64,000 bases of DNA from Erinaceus europaeus (GCF_950295315.1 NC_080168.1:62767838-62831837); one strand, 5' to 3'. Shown: positions 50,365 to 62,008, numbered from the stretch's first letter. The notes: generated by a model not told the origin, from the sequence alone. Translations and numbers: made by a program.

Positions 50365-50457
50365 ACTTAGAGGAATCACAACCAGAAAATTCAGTAATCC
50401 TTAAATTTACATTATAGTAACATTCTGGCTAATTTTCTGGTTGTGATTCCTCTAAGT
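50365..50457. repeat. perfect 27-bp inverted repeat, 39-bp loop
   Basis: The left arm 50365-50391 and the right arm 50431-50457 are exact reverse complements over 27 bases (both arms contain the words AATCACAACC / GGTTGTGATT). The spacer is 50392-50430. The right arm borders a minus-strand MIR, so the left arm may be an inverted copy of the MIR-side text. No TSD or transposon terminus is obvious. Confidence 0.95.
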
Positions 50458-50700
50458 CTTTGGGAATCAGACTGTGTTTCAGTCCTATTCTCATCACTTA
50501 AGGGCTGTATTAATTTGACAAAGTTACAAAATCTCTGTACCTCACTTTCCATTGTCACAAAGATTTGCTCAAGAGGATACTTAGACAAAACTTTGCAGGT
50601 TACATCTTCAAGGGATGAAATGAATTCATATATGTGAAACATTTACAGAGAGCTACTCACAGGGCCATTGTTTTAAGTTTGATTATTACCATTACCATGG
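50458..50700 (-). mobile_element. MIR, minus strand
   Basis: The order CACTTAAGGGCTGTATTAAT, TTTGACAAAGTTACAAAATC, TCTGTACCTCACTTTCCATT, GATGAAATGAATTCATATAT and GTGAAACATTTACAGAGAGC is a decayed complement of the MIR core. It is fairly full length (about 240 bp). Confidence 0.65.
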
Positions 50701-50856
50701 CATGCCCAGTGCCTAGTTTAATGCCTGACATTCAAAACCATGTAAGTATGGAATGAATACCAAGAACCAGAGCTTCTGGAGGTTACAGTCACTGTAACCT
50801 GTCTGCCCCTGTATAACTGACCTCTGGAAACTCTCTTTTTTTCTTTTTTTTTTTTT

Positions 50857-51785
50857 ACCACTCCTGTCACCAAAGGTCTGTGTCCCCATCCTCACCCCCA
50901 TAGATGACCACTATAGTTCTTCTACACTTTTGAAAATAGGTGGACATTTTGTTTTCACATTTGTATATTCAATAGTCTATATTCCACATTAAGAATGAAA
51001 TGATTCTGTAGTTGTCCTTCACCTCCTTACTTGCTTCACTGAACATCATCTTCTCTAATTCCATCTGCTTAATCCCAAGGACACAATATCATCCCTTTTT
51101 ATTGCTGCATAATACTCTATTGAGTATATGTCTCATGACTCTTTTTTTAAATTTCTTTATTGGGGGATTAATGTTTTACATTCTACAGTAAGTATAAAAG
51201 TTTGTACATAATATTTCTCAGTTTTCCACATAACAATACAAACCCCACTAGGTCCTCTGTAATCCTTTTCAGACCTGTATTCTTCCCCTCACCCACCCCA
51301 GAGTCTTTTCCTTTGGTGCAATACACCAACTCCAGTTCAGGTTCTACTTGTGTTTTCTCTTCTGATCTTGTTTTTCAACTTCTGCCTGAGAGTGAGATCA
51401 TCCCATATTCATCTTTCTCTTTCTGACTTATTTCATTTAACATGACTTATTCCAGTTCCATCCAAGATCAGCTGAAGACGGTGAAGTCACCGTTTTTAAT
51501 AGCTGAGTAGTATTCCATTGTGTATATAGACCACAACTTGCTCAGCCACTCATCTGTTGTTGGACACCTGGGTTGCTTTCATGTTTTGGCTATTACAAAT
51601 TGTGCTGCTAAGAACATAGGTGTACACAAATCTTTTTGGATGGGTGTGTTGGGTTCTTTAGGATCTATCATCAAGAGAGAAATTGCAGGATCATAGGGTA
51701 GGTCCATTTCTAGCCTTCATCTCATGACTTTTTTTATCCAGTCATCTGTTGAAGGGCATTTTTGGTTGTGGATACTGTCTCTCAA
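50857..51785 (-). pseudogene. old L1 3' region, minus strand, split by a younger L1
   Basis: Outer pieces lie at 50857-51140 (GGTCTGTGTCCCCATCCTCA, TAGATGACCACTATAGTTCT, CCACATTAAGAATGAAATGA, TTTTATTGCTGCATAATACT) and 51720-51785 (TCCAGTCATCTGTTGAAGGG). They join into the complement of an L1 ORF2 end and 3' UTR. It is broken and non-coding. Confidence 0.75.
51141..51719 (-). mobile_element. 5'-truncated L1 3' end, minus strand, 10-bp TSD
   Basis: Oligo-T, then AATTTCTTTATTGGGGGATT, CAGAGTCTTTTCCTTTGGTG, CATCCCATATTCATCTTTCT, GTATTCCATTGTGTATATAG and GCAGGATCATAGGGTAGGTC: the complement of the L1-A-type 3' UTR and ORF2 C-terminus. TCTCATGACT flanks it (51131-51140 and 51720-51729). Confidence 0.95.
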
Positions 51786-52714
51786 GCTAAGTTCAAGAGC
51801 AGCTGAAACTACCACTTAAAGTGTCTGACTGGTGTTATAGTAATGTGGCTTAGATCTGCTGCAGAAACACTGACTAAGAAATGAGACAAAGGCCTGAAGT
51901 GACTGACAATTTTCAGTCCTAAGAGATGACTGAAAAGATGAACTGAAGATGATTGTCACCTCAAGACATTTTTTTTTTAATCAGCCAGGAAGAACTTTAG
52001 AAATTTCCTTCTAATGAATATTCCAAGTGTAAATGGGAGGGCATAATCTCTTGCTTTGCTTAACAGATCTATTTCATAAAAACCGCTTGAAAGTGCAAAA
52101 CTTGACGGCTCTTTCTTTCAAAATTGGCACTTTTCCAAAGACTGAGTAGTGGGGCATCGGGCGAACTGTAATTTGTTCTCTTGACATTTTCAAGCATACC
52201 TGTGCTCTTTAGCACAGGGATACTGAATATTCAGCAGTGTTCTTGAGTGGCTGTGTGGCTGCCTGCTTTAGCACTTTGCTTCCCAGGCTTTGCCAGGCTT
52301 GCACATTAGCATGTAAATGGACAGCCAAATCCTGTGGAGACCTCAGCTACCTGTCACCCAGCTTCCACCCTTGCTCAGCTCCTCCAGGGACTGTGGAGAT
52401 TCTTTGCCTCTCCTGATGTTCCAACTTTTCTTTTTAACTTTTGCCTTTGTGCATTTGGGATGATCAGTTATCTGCAAGATTTATAACCAATAGCTTTTGA
52501 TTTTGGGCAGATGTATGGTGTCAACTTACTGCAATTCAAGGAAATGTTCTTCTTCCTTTAGGATGTAATGTTGTGGTTTTCTCTTTGCTGGCTGCTCACT
52601 TTGATAAAATAAAGCGAGCATCAGTTCTTTGAGCTTACTCAGAGAGGGAAAAGTCCCATTCAGTCTGCATTCCAAGTCTGAACTTAATTTAGTGCAATGT
52701 CCCTAACTTTTTTT
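51786..52714. other. unassigned sequence, mixed complexity
   Basis: About 930 bp without recognised repeats. The block 52000-52400 has retained CpGs (AAACCGCTTGAAAG, CTTGACGGCTC, GCATCGGGCGAACTG) and no ORF of note. It could hold a conserved non-coding element, but that is untested. Confidence 0.4.
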
Positions 52715-52845
52715 TTCTTCCAGAGCACTGCTCTCCTCTGGCTTACAATGGTTGGGGGATTGAACCTGGGACCTCAGAAGCTCAGCATGAGAGGCTGCTT
52801 GCATAACTATTATGCTATCTATCTCTTCCCCCTCTAAATTTACAG
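52715..52845 (-). mobile_element. tRNA-derived SINE, third subfamily, minus strand
   Basis: TTCCAGAGCACTGCTCTCCT, CTGGCTTACAATGGTTGGGG, GATTGAACCTGGGACCTCAG and AACTATTATGCTATCTATCT are the complement of the head at 44790-44890. Confidence 0.88.
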
Positions 52846-53384
52846 TTACACATAGTGAAAAAAGAACTCATTTGTTATACAGCTAAAATCCATGGCTGCT
52901 TGTCTCAGCAACAAAACTTGTAAAGCACTGACTATCTGGAGTGTTATTATTACCTCACACACACTGAAACACATAATTACTACACAATTTATATCACATA
53001 ACTGGCAGAGAACCATACTCTATCCCTTGGCCTTGAGTGTGATAAAGAGTGCTGTTAACAATGCTCTTAGCTCATCTTATTCTACTGCCTGTTGGTGTAA
53101 CAGTGGATAAAGGACATGAGGCTGGCTGAGTACTATACAAGTGTGTGATGGTGGATCCTACCAGCCATCTAGAACATCACGTAGAGCTCTGCTTTTCCAG
53201 ATAGTAACCAGTTATTAAGTAGATAAGTCTACTTAAACTTCAATATATTTAAAATTCATTTCCTCACCCTGCCACAACTTGGGAGGCTACTAAATTGGAC
53301 AGTGTAGACACAGAGTACTTCTATCACTGTACAAAATTCTACTGGACAGTACTGGCTTACAGTCTGAGAGCATTAGGAATCTTA
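52846..53384. other. unassigned sequence
   Basis: AT-rich, non-coding, immediately upstream of L1-C. Confidence 0.42.
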
Positions 53385-53398
53385 GAAAAAACAAGCAA

Positions 53399-55028
53399 GG
53401 AGGTTCTCGGAAGATGGCAGACTGAGAAGTTGTTAGTGGCTTGAGCTCTGACCACATCTTCTGGAAACAGTAGGATTTTCTGCCTTTAGTAGGCCAGTCA
53501 ATAAGGGGTCCTAGCGGTGACACCAAGGAGGTGACTATAATTTAATTTGGGTTAAAAAATAGAGTAGAAAAAAAGGAAAAAAATTATTTTCTTTTAAATT
53601 ATTAATCCCAAAGTGCACCTCCTGCCCCTTCCCCCCCCCCCATAACCAATCCCTGGGGACCAGCTCCTAGTAGGCTCCCCTGTTGAGCTTCTTTCTTTAC
53701 CAAGATTCCTGTCCCACCAGGGAGTATCATTCATTCTAAGTCTATTCCCTTCTGAAACCTCTGGCCTTTTTTCTTTCTAAGTAGCCAACCCCCACCCCAC
53801 CCTGCATAGCTAATTAAATAATTAAAAATATATAAATAAAAAACTCTTTCCTTTCACCGCTCTTTTATTACTGTTCTTTTTCTTATCTTTTTCTTTTTCT
53901 TCTCTCTCTCTCTTTTTTTTCTTTTTCTCATTCTTGTCATCCTTTCTTCCTTAATCCTACAGCTTCCAAAGCCACAGGCCCCATCCCCCATACCACCAAA
54001 CAGTGTGCTTTCACTGAATTCACTGATACACGTTTGGGAATTATTTGGGGGAAGAATTCTGACTCAGAGTGGACTCTCACTTCGAGTATCTCTGCTCAAC
54101 TTCCCTTCCTCCTTTAGCTACCCCTAGAACATACAGTGGAGAGTAGATTTGCATAACTGTCTATTTCAGCTATCCTTGTCTAGTCCTGAGGTGTTTTTTT
54201 TTTAATTTTTTTTTCTCTTTCTTAACAATCAGCTGCCTCTGATCACGAGGTTTGAGGTAATCTGGGACAGGGTTTTTTTTTTTACCCTGCTCTATTTTAT
54301 TATTAATATTATATAAAGGCATATATCTCCCCCCCTTTAGGATGATCAGAATTAACTCTTAGGGTATCTTTCATTGCTGGGTAGTGGGCATCTTATCTAT
54401 TGTGGGAGGAACTTGTCTCGTTACTCCTACCTCCTCTACAGACTCTCCCCTTCCTCCTCCTCCTAGCTAATTAAAAAAATTAAATTAAATTAAATTAAAA
54501 ATAATAAAAAACCTTTCATTTCACTGATCTTTAATTACAGCTAATTTTCTTAACTTTTCTCTTTTCTCTCTCTTGTTTCTTTTTTCTTTTCTTCTTCTTT
54601 TTTTATCTTGTCATACACTTCTTCATTCTTCTTTGCCTTTCTGAATTTGTGAATTATTTTGGGGAAGAAATCTGACTCAGAGTGGACTCTCTATGTGTGT
54701 ATCTCTGCTCTACTTCTCTTTCCCCTCTTGTTACCCCTAGAATATACAGTGGATAGTAGATTTGCATAACTGTCTATTCTTGCTATCCCTTCTTTCTTTT
54801 CTCTTTCTTCTTCACTGGGATTTGCTTACTATTTTTTCACAGACTGGAGACATTGTTTGGCTAACTTTTAGTGATTAAACTGCTTCAATACTTGCTTCAG
54901 TTGCTATTGTAATTACTGAGGTTGGTGAGTGCAATTGTCATAAAGGTATTTAGTACAGTGTTGCTTGTACTCAAGACACAACAACTGAGGAACAACAGAA
55001 CATAAAAAAGAAACACATAAATAAAAAA
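53399..55028 (+). promoter_or_regulatory. L1-C 5' UTR with duplicated promoter-region unit
   Basis: It opens with GGTTCTCGGAAGATGGCAGA (YY1-like AAGATGGC near the start, as in other L1 5' UTRs). A unit of AGCTAATTAA.., CTGACTCAGAGTGGACTCTC and CCCCTAGAACATACAGTGG occurs at about 53805-54177 and again at about 54463-54793, an offset of roughly 650 bp. L1-B has it once. Tandem units are a known way for L1 promoters to strengthen (mouse L1 monomers); activity here is inference. Confidence 0.7.
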
Positions 55029-55942
55029 ATGGGTAGATCAAAAACAAATAAAACTGCTACTCCAATGAATGAAGACAAGAGCCCAGAAGAAACTACAAAT
55101 CAGCCAGAAGTAACCATAGTTAAGAAAAATATTCAAGCAATAATAAACTTACTAATCACAGAAATAAAAACAACATTGGAGGAAAAGAATGTCAGTATTA
55201 GGGAAACAACAGATGAGACCCCCAAGGAAAATACTGATTTATCTTGAAGCAATTAGAGAACTGAAAGCTGAAATAGCTGAACTGAGGAAAGAAGCTGATG
55301 GAAGGGAAAGCAGACTAACAGAAGCAGAAAACAGAATTAGTCAGACAGAGGATGAGTTAGAGAAAACTAAGAAAGAGGTGAAAGAGCTCAAAAAGAGATT
55401 GAGAGACACTTAAAACAACAACAGACATATGGGATGATCTCAAAAGAAGTAACATTCATATCATTGCCCTGCCAGAGGAAGAAAGAGAGGAAGGGGAAGC
55501 AAAAATTCTAGAGGAAATAATAGAAGAAAACTTCCCAGACCTGAATAACAGAAAGGACATCAAGATTCAAGAGGCCCAGAGAGTCCCAAACAGAATCAAC
55601 CCAGACCTGAAGACACCAAGACACATCATAGTCACAATGAGAAGGAGTAAGGATAAAGAAAGGATCCTAAAGGCTGCAAGAGAGAAACAAAAAGTCACAT
55701 ACAGGGGAAAACCCATAATATTATCAGCAGACTTCTCCACTCAAACTCTAAAAGCCAGAAGGGAGTGGCAAGATATCTATCGAGCCCTGAATGAAAAAGG
55801 GTTTCAACTAAGGATAATATATCCTGCTAGACTTTCATTCAAACTAGATGGAGGGATCAAAACCTTCTTAGACAAACAACAGTTAAAGGAGGCAACTATC
55901 ACCAAACCGGCCCTGAAAGAGGTTCTAAAAGACCTCTTATAA
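55029..55942 (+). pseudogene. L1-C ORF1 (RNA-binding chaperone), frameshifted
   Basis: ORF1p coats L1 RNA and forms trimers. The ATG at 55029 opens MGRSKTNKTATPMNEDKSPE. The N-terminal 72 codons read in one frame; near 55235 an indel shifts to the frame of 55189-55413, which holds the coiled coil (AIRELKAEIAELRKEADGRE, TEDELEKTKKEVKELKKRLR). A GAA-to-TAA change ends it at 55411-55413 (compare ACTGAAAAC in L1-B). A third frame (55637-55942) gives the RRM and C-terminal domain (SKDKERILKAAREKQKVTYR, REWQDIYRALNEKGFQLRII, ARLSFKLDGGIKTFLDK) and the natural stop. Overall length, about 303 codons, is near the family size. It is broken by at least two frameshifts and one stop. Confidence 0.92.
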
Positions 55943-56004
55943 ACAAGAACATCACCATAATACTTGCAATATATCAGAGCAAATAAAAAAAATTTGTTTG
56001 AACA

Positions 56005-59000
56005 ATGGCACTACAATACATTAAATCCATACTATCAATAAATGTCAATGGCTTAAACTCACCCATCAAAAGGCACAGAGTGGGGGGATGGATCAGAAAA
56101 CATAACCCAACCATATGCTGCTTGCAAGAATCCCATCTGTCACAACAAGATAAACACAGACTTAAAATGAAAGGATGGAAAACTATCATACAGGCTAATG
56201 GACCACAAAAAAGGGCAGGAACAGCCATTCTCATCTCAGACACGATAGATTTTAAATTAAATAAAGTAATAAAAGATAGGCAAAGACATTACATAATGAT
56301 TAGAGGATCAATCAGCCAAGAAGACTTAACAATTATTAACATCTATGCACCCAGTGAGGGACCATCTAAATACATCAAGCACTTACTGAAAGAATTTCAA
56401 AAATACATCAATAGAATAATAGTGGGAGACTTCAATACCCCACTCTCACACTTAGACAGATCAAAAAACAGAGAACCAACAAAGATACAAGAGAATTGAA
56501 TGAAGAGATTGACAGGCTATACCTCTTGGACATTTTCAGAGCCCTTCACCTCAAAAAACTGGAATACACCTTCTTTTCAAATCCACATAACACATACTCA
56601 AGGATAGACCACATGTTAGGCCACAAAGACAGCGCCAATAAATTCAAAAACATCAAAATAATCCCAAGTATCTTCTCAGACCACAGTGGAGTAAATCTAA
56701 CATTTAACAACAAACAGAAAATTATTAAAAGTCACAGAATTTGGAAATTAAACAACATACTCCTTAAGAACCACTGGGTCAGAGATTCACTCAAGCAGGA
56801 AATTCAAATGTTCCTGGAAACAAATGAAAATGAAGACACAACCTATCAAAATATTTGGGACACAGCTAAAGCAGTACTGAGAGGGAAACTTATAGCCATA
56901 CAGTCACATATTAAACACCAAGAAAAAGCTCAAATGAACGACCTTACTGCACACCTCAAGGACTTAGAGGAAGAGGAACAAAGGAACGGTAAAGCAACCA
57001 GAAGGACAGAAATCACTAAAGTTAGAGCAGAAATAAACAACATCGAAAATAAAAGAACCATACAAAAGATCAATGAAGTCAAATGTTGGTTCCTTGAAAG
57101 ATTAAACAAAATTGACAAACCCCTAACCAGACTCACCAAACAAAAAAGAGAGAAGACTGAAATTAATAGAATTGTAAACGATGGAGGAGATATCACAACT
57201 GACACCACAGAAATCCAGAGAATCCTGCAAAACTTCTATAAAGAACTACACGCCACCAAGCTAGAGAATCTGGAAGAAATGCAACAATTCCTAGAAGCAT
57301 ATGCCCTTCCAAAACTGAACCAAGATGAACTACAAAATCTAAATGCACCAATCACAGACAAAGAAATTGAAACCATTATTAAGAATCTCCCCAACAACAA
57401 AAGTCCTGGACCAGATGGCTTCACAAACGAATTCTACAAAACTTTCAGGAAACAGTACCCATACTTCTTAAGCTTTTCCATAAGATTGAAGAAACAGAAA
57501 TACTCCCTTCCACCTTCTATGAAGCCAACATCACCCTGATACCAAAAGCTGATAGAGACAGAACAGAAAAGGAAAACTACAGACCAATATCTCTGATGAA
57601 CATAGATGCCAAAATATTAAACAAGATCTTGGCCAACCAGATACAGCAACATATCAAAAAGATTGTTCATCACGACCAAGTGGGATTCATCCCAGGAATG
57701 CAAGGCTGGTTCAACATCCGTAAGTCAATCTATGTCATTCACCACATCAATAAAAGCAAAGCCAAAAACCACATGATTATCTCAATAGATGCAGAGAAAG
57801 CCTTTGACAAAATCCAACACCCATTCATGCTCAAAACTCTACAAAAAATGGGAATAGATGGGAAATTCCTCAAGATAGTGGAGTCTATATATAGCAAACC
57901 TACAGCCAACATCATACTCAATGGACAGAAGCTGAAAGCATTCCCTCTCAGATAGGGGACTAGACAGGGCTGTCCACTGTCACCATTACTCTTCAACATA
58001 GTATTGGAAGTTCTTGCCATAGCAATCAGGCAAGAGAAAGAAATCAAAGGAATACAGATTGGAAGGGAAGAAGTCAAGTTCTCACTATTTGCAGATGATA
58101 TGATAGTATACATAGAAAAACCCAAAGAATCCAGCAGAAAACTACTGGAAGTTATTAGGCAATATAGCAAGGTATCAGGCTACAAAATCAATATACAAAA
58201 ATCAGTGGCATTTCTTTATGCAAACACTAAATCTGAAGAAGAAGACATCCAGAAATCACTCCCATTTACTATTTCAGCAAAATGAATCAAATACTTAGGA
58301 ATAAAGTTGACCAAAGAAGTGAAAGACTTGTATACTGAAAACTATGAGTTGCTACTCAAGGAAATAGAAACTGCTACCAAGAAATGGAAAGATATCCCAT
58401 GCTCATAGATTAGAAGAATAAATATCATCAAAATGAATATTCTCCCCAGAGCCATATACAAATTTAATGCAATACCCATCAAAGTTCCACCAAGCTTCTT
58501 TAAGAGAATAGAACAAACACTACAATCATTTATCTGGAACCTGAAAACACCTAGAATTGCCAAAACCATCTTGAGGAAAAGAAACAGAAATGGAGGCATC
58601 ACACTCCCAGATCTTAAACTATATTATAAAGCCATCATCATCAAAAGAGCATGGTACTGAAACAAAAATAGGCACACAGATCAGTGGAACAGAATTGAAA
58701 GCCCAGAAATAAATCCCCACACCTCTGGACATCTAATCTTTGATAAGGGGGCCCAAAGGATTAAATGGAAGAAGGAGGCTCTCCTCAATAAATGGTGCTG
58801 GGAAAACTGGGTTGTAACATGCAGAAGAATGAAACTGAACCACTTTATCTCACGAGAAACAAAAATCAACTCCAAATGGATCAAAGATCTGGATGTCAGA
58901 CCAGAAACAATCAAATCCTTAGAGGAAAACATTCGTAAAACAGTTTCCCACCTACACCTCAAGGACATCTTTGATGAATCAAACACAATTACAAGGATGA

Positions 59001-59850
59001 CTAAAGCAGAAACAAACCAATGGGACTACATCAAAGTGAAAAGCTTCTGCACATCCAAAGAAACTATTAAACAAACAGAGAGACCCCTCACAGAATGGGA
59101 GAAGATCTTCACATGCCACACGTCAGACAAGAAACTAATCACCAAAATATACAAAGAGCACAGCAAACTTAGCACCAAAAATGCAAATGACCCCATCCAA
59201 AAATGGGCAGAGGATATGAACAAAACATTCACTACAGAGGAGATCCAAAAGGCTAACAAACATATGAAGAACTATTCTAGGTCACTGATTGTCAGAGAAA
59301 TGTAAATTAAGACTAAGATACCACCTCACTCCTGTAAGAATGGCATACATCAAAAAGAACAGCAGCAACAAATGCTGGAGAGGTTGTGGGGACAGAGGAA
59401 CCTTTTTACATTGCTGGTGGGAATGTAAATTGGTACAGCCTCTCTGGAGAGCAGTCTGAAAAACTCTCAGAAGGCTAGACATGGACTTTCCATATGATCC
59501 AGTAATTCCTTTCCTGGGGTTATACCCCAAGGACTCCATAACACCCAACCAAAAAGAGGTGTGTACTCCTATGTTCATAGCAGCACAATTCACAATAGCT
59601 AAAACCTGGAAGCAACTCAGGTGCCCAACAACAGATGAGTGGCTGAGAAAGCTGTGGTATATATACACAATGGAATACTATCAAGAACAGTGAACCCACC
59701 TTCTCTGACCCATCTTGGACAGAGCTAGAAGGAATTATGTTAAGTGAACTAAGTCAGAAAGATAAAGATGAGTATGGGATGATCCCACTCATAAACAGAA
59801 GTTGAGTAAGAAGATCTGAAAGGGAAACTAAAAGCAGGACCTGACCAAAT
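56005..59850 (+). pseudogene. L1-C ORF2 (endonuclease / reverse transcriptase), all domains present, broken
   Basis: ORF2p is the L1 nuclease and reverse transcriptase. From the ATG at 56005 the endonuclease motifs are [44 protein letters not shown] and FSDHSGV (codons 1-230). The RT region follows: [50 protein letters not shown] and [14 protein letters not shown], with the catalytic Asp pair. The C-terminal Cys-rich region is at about 59370-59430. The frame is broken by a shift near 56495, another near 57460, TAG 57953-57955, TGA 58283-58285, TAG 58406-58408 and TGA 58658-58660 (the last two at Trp codons), then TAA 59303-59305 with a nearby shift. Full length is about 1,280 codons, as expected for L1. 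Confidence 0.94.
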
Positions 59851-61186
59851 TGTAAGTAGGACACCAAAGTAAAAACCCTGTGGTGAGGGGTAGACATGCA
59901 GCTTCCTGGGACAGTGTGGGGTGGGAGTGGGTGGAAGGGATGGGTCACAGTCTTTTGGTGGTGGGAATGGTGTTTATGTACACTCCTAGTAAAATGTAGT
60001 CATATAAATCACTAGTTAATTAATATGAGAGGGGGAAAATTAATTGTATGTCTCGAAGTTTTTAAAACACAGACTGAATGTTTTTAATATATAGGCTGTG
60101 TAATTGATATGCAGATTCTCTCAAAAGCCTAGGCCAAGTAGATCAGAAGCAACCGGTGGCACAGCTATATTCAAGATTCTGGGTACTGTACAGCAAACCC
60201 TAACAAAAGGACTTTTCAAAGTTAACCCAATTACCAAATAATGTGATGATAACATTATCTATCGATTGTCTTTTTTTTTTAAATTTTTTATTTAAGAAAG
60301 GATTAGTGTCGATTGTCTTTTTGAACCCTAAGATAGCAGGAACCTCACATCTCCACTATAGAGCCTCTACTTCCCCCAATCTTGGAACCCTTGGATAGGG
60401 CCCACTTTCCCATATGCCTCTCCCAATCCATATCAAATAATATTGCATCTGCCGATCACAACCTAATCAACGCAATGATTGCCACCTCAACATGCTTCAC
60501 TTCAGACTGTGTCCAGAGACTTCAGGTGTGGAATGACAACCCTTCAGCTTCATTACTCGGGTGAGACTTTTCCTTTCATAGTATACTCTAATTCCATCTC
60601 AGGTGGTTCACTTTCTAACAAAGTCCCAAAACCTAGATATACACCAGTTTCTGTGAGAGAGAGCATATGTTCACAAGTATCCATAAACTACTGCAAAATA
60701 TATACCTGAAAGCAGAAGTACACTAGAGTTTGCAGTGAGTATCCCCCTAACACTTCTTCTCCACTATTCCAAGCTTTGGGTCCATGATTGCTCAACAATT
60801 TGTTTGGCTTTGTATGTTAACTCTCTTTTCAGCTACCAGGTTCCAGATGCCATCAGGATGCTGGCCAGGCTTCCCTGGACTGAAGACCCCACCAATATGT
60901 CCTGGAGCTCTGCTTCCCCAGAGACATACCCCACTAGGGAAAGAGAGAGGCAGACTGGGAGTATGGACTGACCAGTCAACGCCCGTGTTCAGTGGGGAAG
61001 CAATTACAGAAGCCAGACCTTCCACCTTCTACAACCCACAATGACCTTGGGTCCATGCTCCCAGAGGGATAGAGAGTGGGAAAGCTATCAGGGGAGGGGG
61101 TGGGATTTGGAGATTGGGTGGTGGGAATTGTGTGGAGTTTTAACCCTCCTACCCTATGGTTTTGTTAATTAATCCTTTCTTAAATA
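59851..61186 (+). other. L1-C 3' UTR (long type)
   Basis: It begins with a G-rich tract (59880-59945: GGTGAGGGG.., GGGGTGGGAGTGGGTGG), a common feature of L1 3' UTRs. It contains a 33-bp L1-end micro-insertion at 60276-60308, and ends in TTTGTTAATTAATCCTTTCT and an A-rich tail. The same 3' UTR is found in L1-B and, truncated, at 38836-39449. Confidence 0.82.
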
Positions 61187-61241
61187 AAAAAGAAAAGAAA
61201 AGAAAAGAAAAGAAAAGAAAAGAAAAGAAAAGAAAAGAAAA
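61187..61241. repeat. (GAAAA)n microsatellite in the L1-C tail
   Basis: About ten AAAAG units, grown from the L1-C poly(A) tail. Confidence 0.95.
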
Positions 61242-61252
61242 AGCAAGCAACT

Positions 61253-61994
61253 TAGATCTGCAGGGATGCAGAGGTTACACATGCTCCTGCACTGAATTTG
61301 GGCACCAGAACAAATCAATGGGGTTTTTCAGCTAACCATATTATATACTTTTCCCATATTTGGAAGCTACTCTCTTCTCTAATCCAGATTTCTAGTCCTA
61401 TTTCCAACTCTGACACACCATCTCCTCAGACAACATAGCCTATCTGCATGTTAGCTGTTAGGCTTAAGCAAAAATTAGTAAAATCATGGTCCCCTGGAAT
61501 ATACCTAAAATACACCCACTAGCTTTTTCCAAAATGGAGACCCCAAATCTCATCTGTTATACTTCTGCCTTTAGGTTACTGATTATTAAACAATTTGTTC
61601 TGCTTTATATCTTAATGCTTTTTCAGCTACCAAGTTGCAGATGCTACTATAATGCCAACCTGACTTCCCTGGGCAGACAACCTCACCAATATATCCTGGA
61701 ACTCTACCTCCCTGGAGCCCTATCCCACTAGGGAAAGATAGGGACAGGTGGGGAGTATGGATCGACCTACCAACGCCCATGTTCAGTGGAGAAGCAATTA
61801 CAGAAGCCAGTCCTCCCATCTTCTGCATACCACAATGATCTTGGGTCCATGCTCCCAGAGAGAAAAAGAAAGCTTTCAAGAGAAGGGATGGATGGGATAT
61901 GGAACTCTGATAGTAGGAATTGTGTGGAATTGTACCTCTGTTATCCTATGGTCTTGTTGATATTTTTAATTTTATGAATAAGAAAATTAAAAGA
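61253..61994 (+). mobile_element. old L1 3' UTR, 5'-truncated, 14-bp TSD
   Basis: It holds GTTACACATGCTCCTGCACT, AGCAAAAATTAGTAAAATCA, CAATTTGTTCTGCTTTATAT, TACCAAGTTGCAGATGCTAC, CCACTAGGGAAAGATAGGGA and GTGTGGAATTGTACCTCTGT with a tail. AAAAGCAAGCAACT flanks it (61239-61252 and 61995-62008). It is the same 3' UTR lineage as 7226-7775, and older than L1-C. Confidence 0.8.
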
Positions 61995-62008
61995 AAAAGC
62001 AAGCAACT

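Larger units (their letters stand above)
53399..61236 (+). mobile_element. L1-C: longest and best preserved L1 (7.8 kb)
   Basis: It has a 5' UTR (53399-55028) with a duplicated unit, ORF1 (55029-55942), a 62-bp gap, ORF2 (56005 to about 59850) and a 3' UTR of about 1.4 kb with a (GAAAA)n tail. The flanks GAAAAAACAAGCAA (53385-53398) and GAAAAAGCAAGCAA (61237-61250) match at 13 of 14 positions and are the probable TSD. All coding domains are present and the lesions are point changes and small indels, so it is the best reference copy in this window. It is not intact as read. Confidence 0.92.

Noticed and set aside
56005..59850. L1-C as an active, intact retrotransposon
   Set aside because: At least three frameshifts and five stops lie in ORF2 and more in ORF1.
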